From contig JAJLTO010000003.1 of assembly GCA_030568195.1 (NCBI GenBank), positions 1,510,501-1,574,500 on the forward strand: a DNA stretch of 64,000 nucleotides. The letters are read 5' to 3'. The notes under the pieces are model-generated. The model ran no database searches. It saw only the letters and a list, made by a program, of their open reading frames with translations, and was not told the origin of the DNA. Positions 60,938 to 64,000 of the stretch are shown in pieces (within the stretch, counting starts at the first letter, position 1; every line of letters begins with the position of its first letter). The translations under genes and the position numbers were made by a program. The stretch comes from Dipodascopsis uninucleata var. uninucleata. Taxonomy: Eukaryota > Ascomycota > Lipomycetes > Lipomycetales > Lipomycetaceae.

Positions 60938-60945
60938 CTATAAAT
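60938..60945 (+). promoter_or_regulatory. TATA box of H2A
   Basis: TATAAATA about 150 bp upstream of the H2A ATG. It mirrors the H2B TATA box around a central region of roughly 220 bp. Confidence 0.5.
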
Positions 60946-61082
60946 ACCCAAGAAAATCCCCTCTGTTGAAATACAAAATATTTTCTGGAAGTATTCATTC
61001 TATTAGTATTTATCGTAACATCGTATAGCGGAGGAAACTCTTGTTATAGTAAAGTTTTTTTAATTTCAATTATAAAGTCTGA

Positions 61083-61716
<634 letters not shown>

Positions 61717-62034
61717 GGTATTTGATAACCTTTTTAGACTCTTGTCTGGTGTTACTATATTCAGGTTCTCTTATCATGATGTGTTATTAATATTTTAATG
61801 AACACAATTCACCTTTTGTCTTTAGTCTCGAATCGGATTAAAAATATTGTGATACATTTTTGATGAAGAAGTTACCATTTTTTCTCTCTTGAATCTCATC
61901 TGCTTTTGTTTGGGTCTGGTTATTTCGTGTAATGGTAGTTATCTCTTTGTACATTAGATAATATGGAGGATAAATGAAATGATTCGTTTTATCTATTATA
62001 AATTTCAGTGTAGACATGATGATACTTTTTGGAT
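61717..62034. other. Convergent spacer H2A/TMEM135-like
   Basis: AT-rich 3' flanks, no coding signal. Confidence 0.55.
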
Positions 62035-63694
62035 TTAGACAACAGTTTTAATAGCTTTTGACAGTAGTCCGCGTGGTTTTGAGATTGACTTGCTGTCAAT
62101 AATTGATAAGTAAAGGATTGAGTATGAGAATCCAAATATGATGGGTTCTAGTTTTTTATGAGAGTCGCTCAACTGTTTAGGAATAGTGGCGCGTAGAGCT
62201 CGAGGAAATACTAGAAAGCAATTTTGAAAGTCAGAAATTGTCACGCTCTTATGATTTATACATCAGACATACCAAACAATGCAAGTTCGCCTCTTCGATT
62301 CGCTTTCTCAATCAAAATACCTTGTGTTAAGAAAAGTCGAGGTTTATAGCAGTTAGTCAGAGTAATCGTTAAACAGCGCGAATAGTCACTCTAAGTCACT
62401 TACTGAGGCCACTCAAAACTGAACCTATCAGTGGTCCGGTGGTGTCATCGAACGTTATCAGTTCTGCTTCGGGAAAAAAAAAAGGACCAAGACGCGACCT
62501 GGTTAGACAGACTCCGTACCACGTCAAAGCTGTAAAGCTGGCTAGAAAGCATGATGATCTAATTGCTGCTCTTACAGATTTGATTATAGACCTGACGGAT
62601 CTTCGCTTTATAACGAGTGCTAAATTAAGAGGAATGTAGATCTGGTAGACTTAGTAAATTGATAACGCTGCAGATAATTCCATTCAATTTAGCATATTTT
62701 AACCTACCAGCATTGCCGACCGGAACGCACGTTCAAACCGTAAAAGCGCGTGTATTTCACAGTTCTCTGCAATGTTTTCGTGAATGACAATGCAAGGAAC
62801 TTGTCTAACCTAATATATATTCGAGATGAGTAAGTCTGCTACAGCTATACAGCAAGACGATAGTTATACACGCTACACACCTTAGCCGGGTCTCCCATTG
62901 TACGAGGCAGTCCATATTCTTCGCATCTCTCACTCAGAAGATCTGCATAACCAGTATCCTTACCGTAAATGAATTTCTTCGCTTTAACCAATCGGAGAGC
63001 CTCTAGTAACCTTGGATCCATATCAGCAAACTTAGTAATCCAAGTGTTATACGACTTTGGAAGACGATCGGGATAGTAGAACCAGCTGTACATTATGACT
63101 ACGGCAGATGCACTGAACATAACTGTATCTCTCAATATCATACTTGACGCTAGTGGTGCTATACTACTGTGATTCAAGATGTGATCTAAAGCTGATGAGG
63201 TTGCATACATAGTGCTATCGATAGTATCTTGTGTCCGATTTTGAGAGCACTTTTGTTGTCTTTGATGCCAGCGCAAAACCAACGCTCCAATCGCACTTAA
63301 AGAAAAATATAGCCATAATTTACGTATTTTGGGCAATACTCCAAACCTAGTACATATTAGACTGATAATCTCAGACGTTGCAACAGAGCAGCCGATAAGC
63401 ATAGCACTAAACCAAGGAAGCTGATCCCTTGACAGTTCCGATCGACAAATATGCTTAGCAATTTTGAATACATCCTTCACTTTTAAGTTCTTTTTGCGAG
63501 AATATTGTACACAAAGATTAAAAAATCTCGGTGCAACAAGAGCTATATAAGATAATAGAAACGATTTAGATGAACTGAATTAAGTTAGTTTTCCGTTTGT
63601 TCACTGATCATACTAGTACTTACGAAGATATTACACGTACTGCCAGCCGATCAATAAGCTGAAGTCGAGAAATTGTTCCGTTAAATCCTCCCAT
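62035..63694 (-). CDS. TMEM135-like multispan membrane protein, six exons
   Basis: Exons in gene order: 63624-63694, 62881-63574, 62708-62809, 62404-62641, 62273-62320, 62035-62210; the sum is 442 codons plus stop and every phase fits. Several hydrophobic spans occur (around residues in SAMLIGCSVATSEIISLI, YFSLSAIGALVL, ASAVVIMYSWFYYP, FLASFTALTWYGVCL). The blocks LPKSYNTWITKFADMDPRLLEALR, YGKDTGYADLL, VPCIVIH...NCEIHALLRF, TRSRLGP and ELALFVFPRALRATIP resemble a conserved fungal family related to TMEM135 (linked to peroxisomes and mitochondria in animals). Cellular role here is unknown. A plus-strand open frame at 62439-62640 is a shadow of exon 4. Confidence 0.75.
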
Positions 63695-63742
63695 TATAAA
63701 GTATTCAAAAACATGAAAGCTAAGATGATAATATTTGACAAT

Positions 63743-63774
63743 TATCTATCTATCTATCTATCAATCAATCTATC
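63743..63774. repeat. TATC/CAAT tetranucleotide microsatellite
   Basis: Run of TATC units with interrupting TCAA units in the upstream region of the TMEM135-like gene. Confidence 0.75.
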
Positions 63775-63856
63775 ATCTTGGAAGTCATAAGTGGTAGATC
63801 TACAAGTGTCTTGATTTTCATCCGGCAGTCATGTTACACCTCACGTAGCATGTGAT

Positions 63857-63866
63857 ATCACGTGAT
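63857..63866. promoter_or_regulatory. E-box palindrome ATCACGTGAT
   Basis: Perfect 10-bp palindrome around CACGTG, the site of Cbf1/Pho4/Tye7-type bHLH factors, about 165 bp upstream of the ATG of the TMEM135-like gene. A related imperfect dyad (TCACGTAGCATGTGA) lies just before it. Confidence 0.45.
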
Positions 63867-64000
63867 TGTTGTTTAACTATAACTAAAAGAGGTGGATACA
63901 GCTTTTGACAGGAATTATACAAAAAATGTGCCGATGCCTCTGTTATAGTGATTACAAGATGCGTGATAATTATATATAACACTTTTAGACCTGAACAAAA

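Larger units (their letters stand above)
63695..64000. other. Upstream region of TMEM135-like gene
   Basis: Contains a TATC/AATC microsatellite (63743-63774) and the palindrome ATCACGTGAT (63857-63866). No gene seen before the window edge. Confidence 0.5.

Noticed and set aside
62439-62640. Plus-strand 66-codon open frame
   Set aside because: It starts at GTG and lies exactly opposite exon 4 of the TMEM135-like gene, whose minus-strand frame fits a family and splices in phase.

Overview
The window is nuclear DNA of an ascomycete fungus. The evidence is short spliceosomal introns with GTAWGT donors and TACTAAT/CTAAC-like branch sites, fungal gene families (POM152, NUP42, ATG9, DDR48, MTF2, Mif2/CENP-C), an SQEL-ended H2A, and about 24 genes in 64 kb. 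Most of it is AT-rich. NADH dehydrogenase subunits (NDUFS8, acyl carrier protein) exclude Saccharomyces- and Schizosaccharomyces-type yeasts that lost complex I. A UCHL5-type deubiquitinase, many introns, and HomolD-like boxes (CAGTCACA) at both ribosomal protein genes suggest an early-branching ascomycete, either near Taphrinomycotina or basal Saccharomycotina. I cannot name a species.

Layout. 1-1842: PDAT/LRO1, cut by the window edge. 2692-6966 (-): SEC31. 7892-11470 (-): condensin CND1/YCS4, divergent from CDC7 (11817-14458, +). 14952-15826 (-): ribosomal protein uL15, divergent from a short MYST acetyltransferase (16192-17403, +). 17824-20346 (-): ATG9, divergent from COG6 (20942-23044, +). 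23045-25275: long GC-rich non-coding domain upstream of a DDR48-like repeat protein (25276-26193, +). 26405-27374 (-): mitochondrial carrier. Tandem minus-strand genes follow: DHH1 (28355-30227), SMC6 (30890-34836) and CENP-C/Mif2 (35328-37185). 38332-38921 (+): uS10. 39323-41763 (-): NUP42, divergent from an MTF2-like gene (42017-43360, +). 43831-44496 (-): NDUFS8, divergent from mitochondrial acyl carrier protein (45017-46284, +). 46581-47889 (-): UCHL5-type deubiquitinase, divergent from POM152 (48373-52379, +). 52629-56141 (-): UTP22, divergent from an STR2-type cystathionine gamma-synthase (56581-58588, +). 59946-60545 (-) and 61095-61716 (+): divergent histones H2B and H2A. 62035-63694 (-): TMEM135-like membrane protein.

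Most genes are housekeeping functions. Chromosome biology (condensin, SMC6, CENP-C, CDC7, H2A/H2B, MYST) and the nuclear pore (POM152, NUP42) are well represented. Several divergent pairs join functionally related genes: H2A with H2B, NDUFS8 with the complex I acyl carrier protein, and ATG9 with COG6. Spliced gene models were built by hand from reading frame, splice consensus and family resemblance; where exon lengths were added they give whole open frames.

I saw no transposon, integrated virus, CRISPR array, rRNA or tRNA gene, and no convincing new multi-gene system. The best leads are a shared, fixed-spacing promoter module at the two ribosomal protein genes, an isolated GC-rich domain from about 22 to 25.2 kb, micro-exons of 18 and 21 nt, and a layered minisatellite in the DDR48-like gene.
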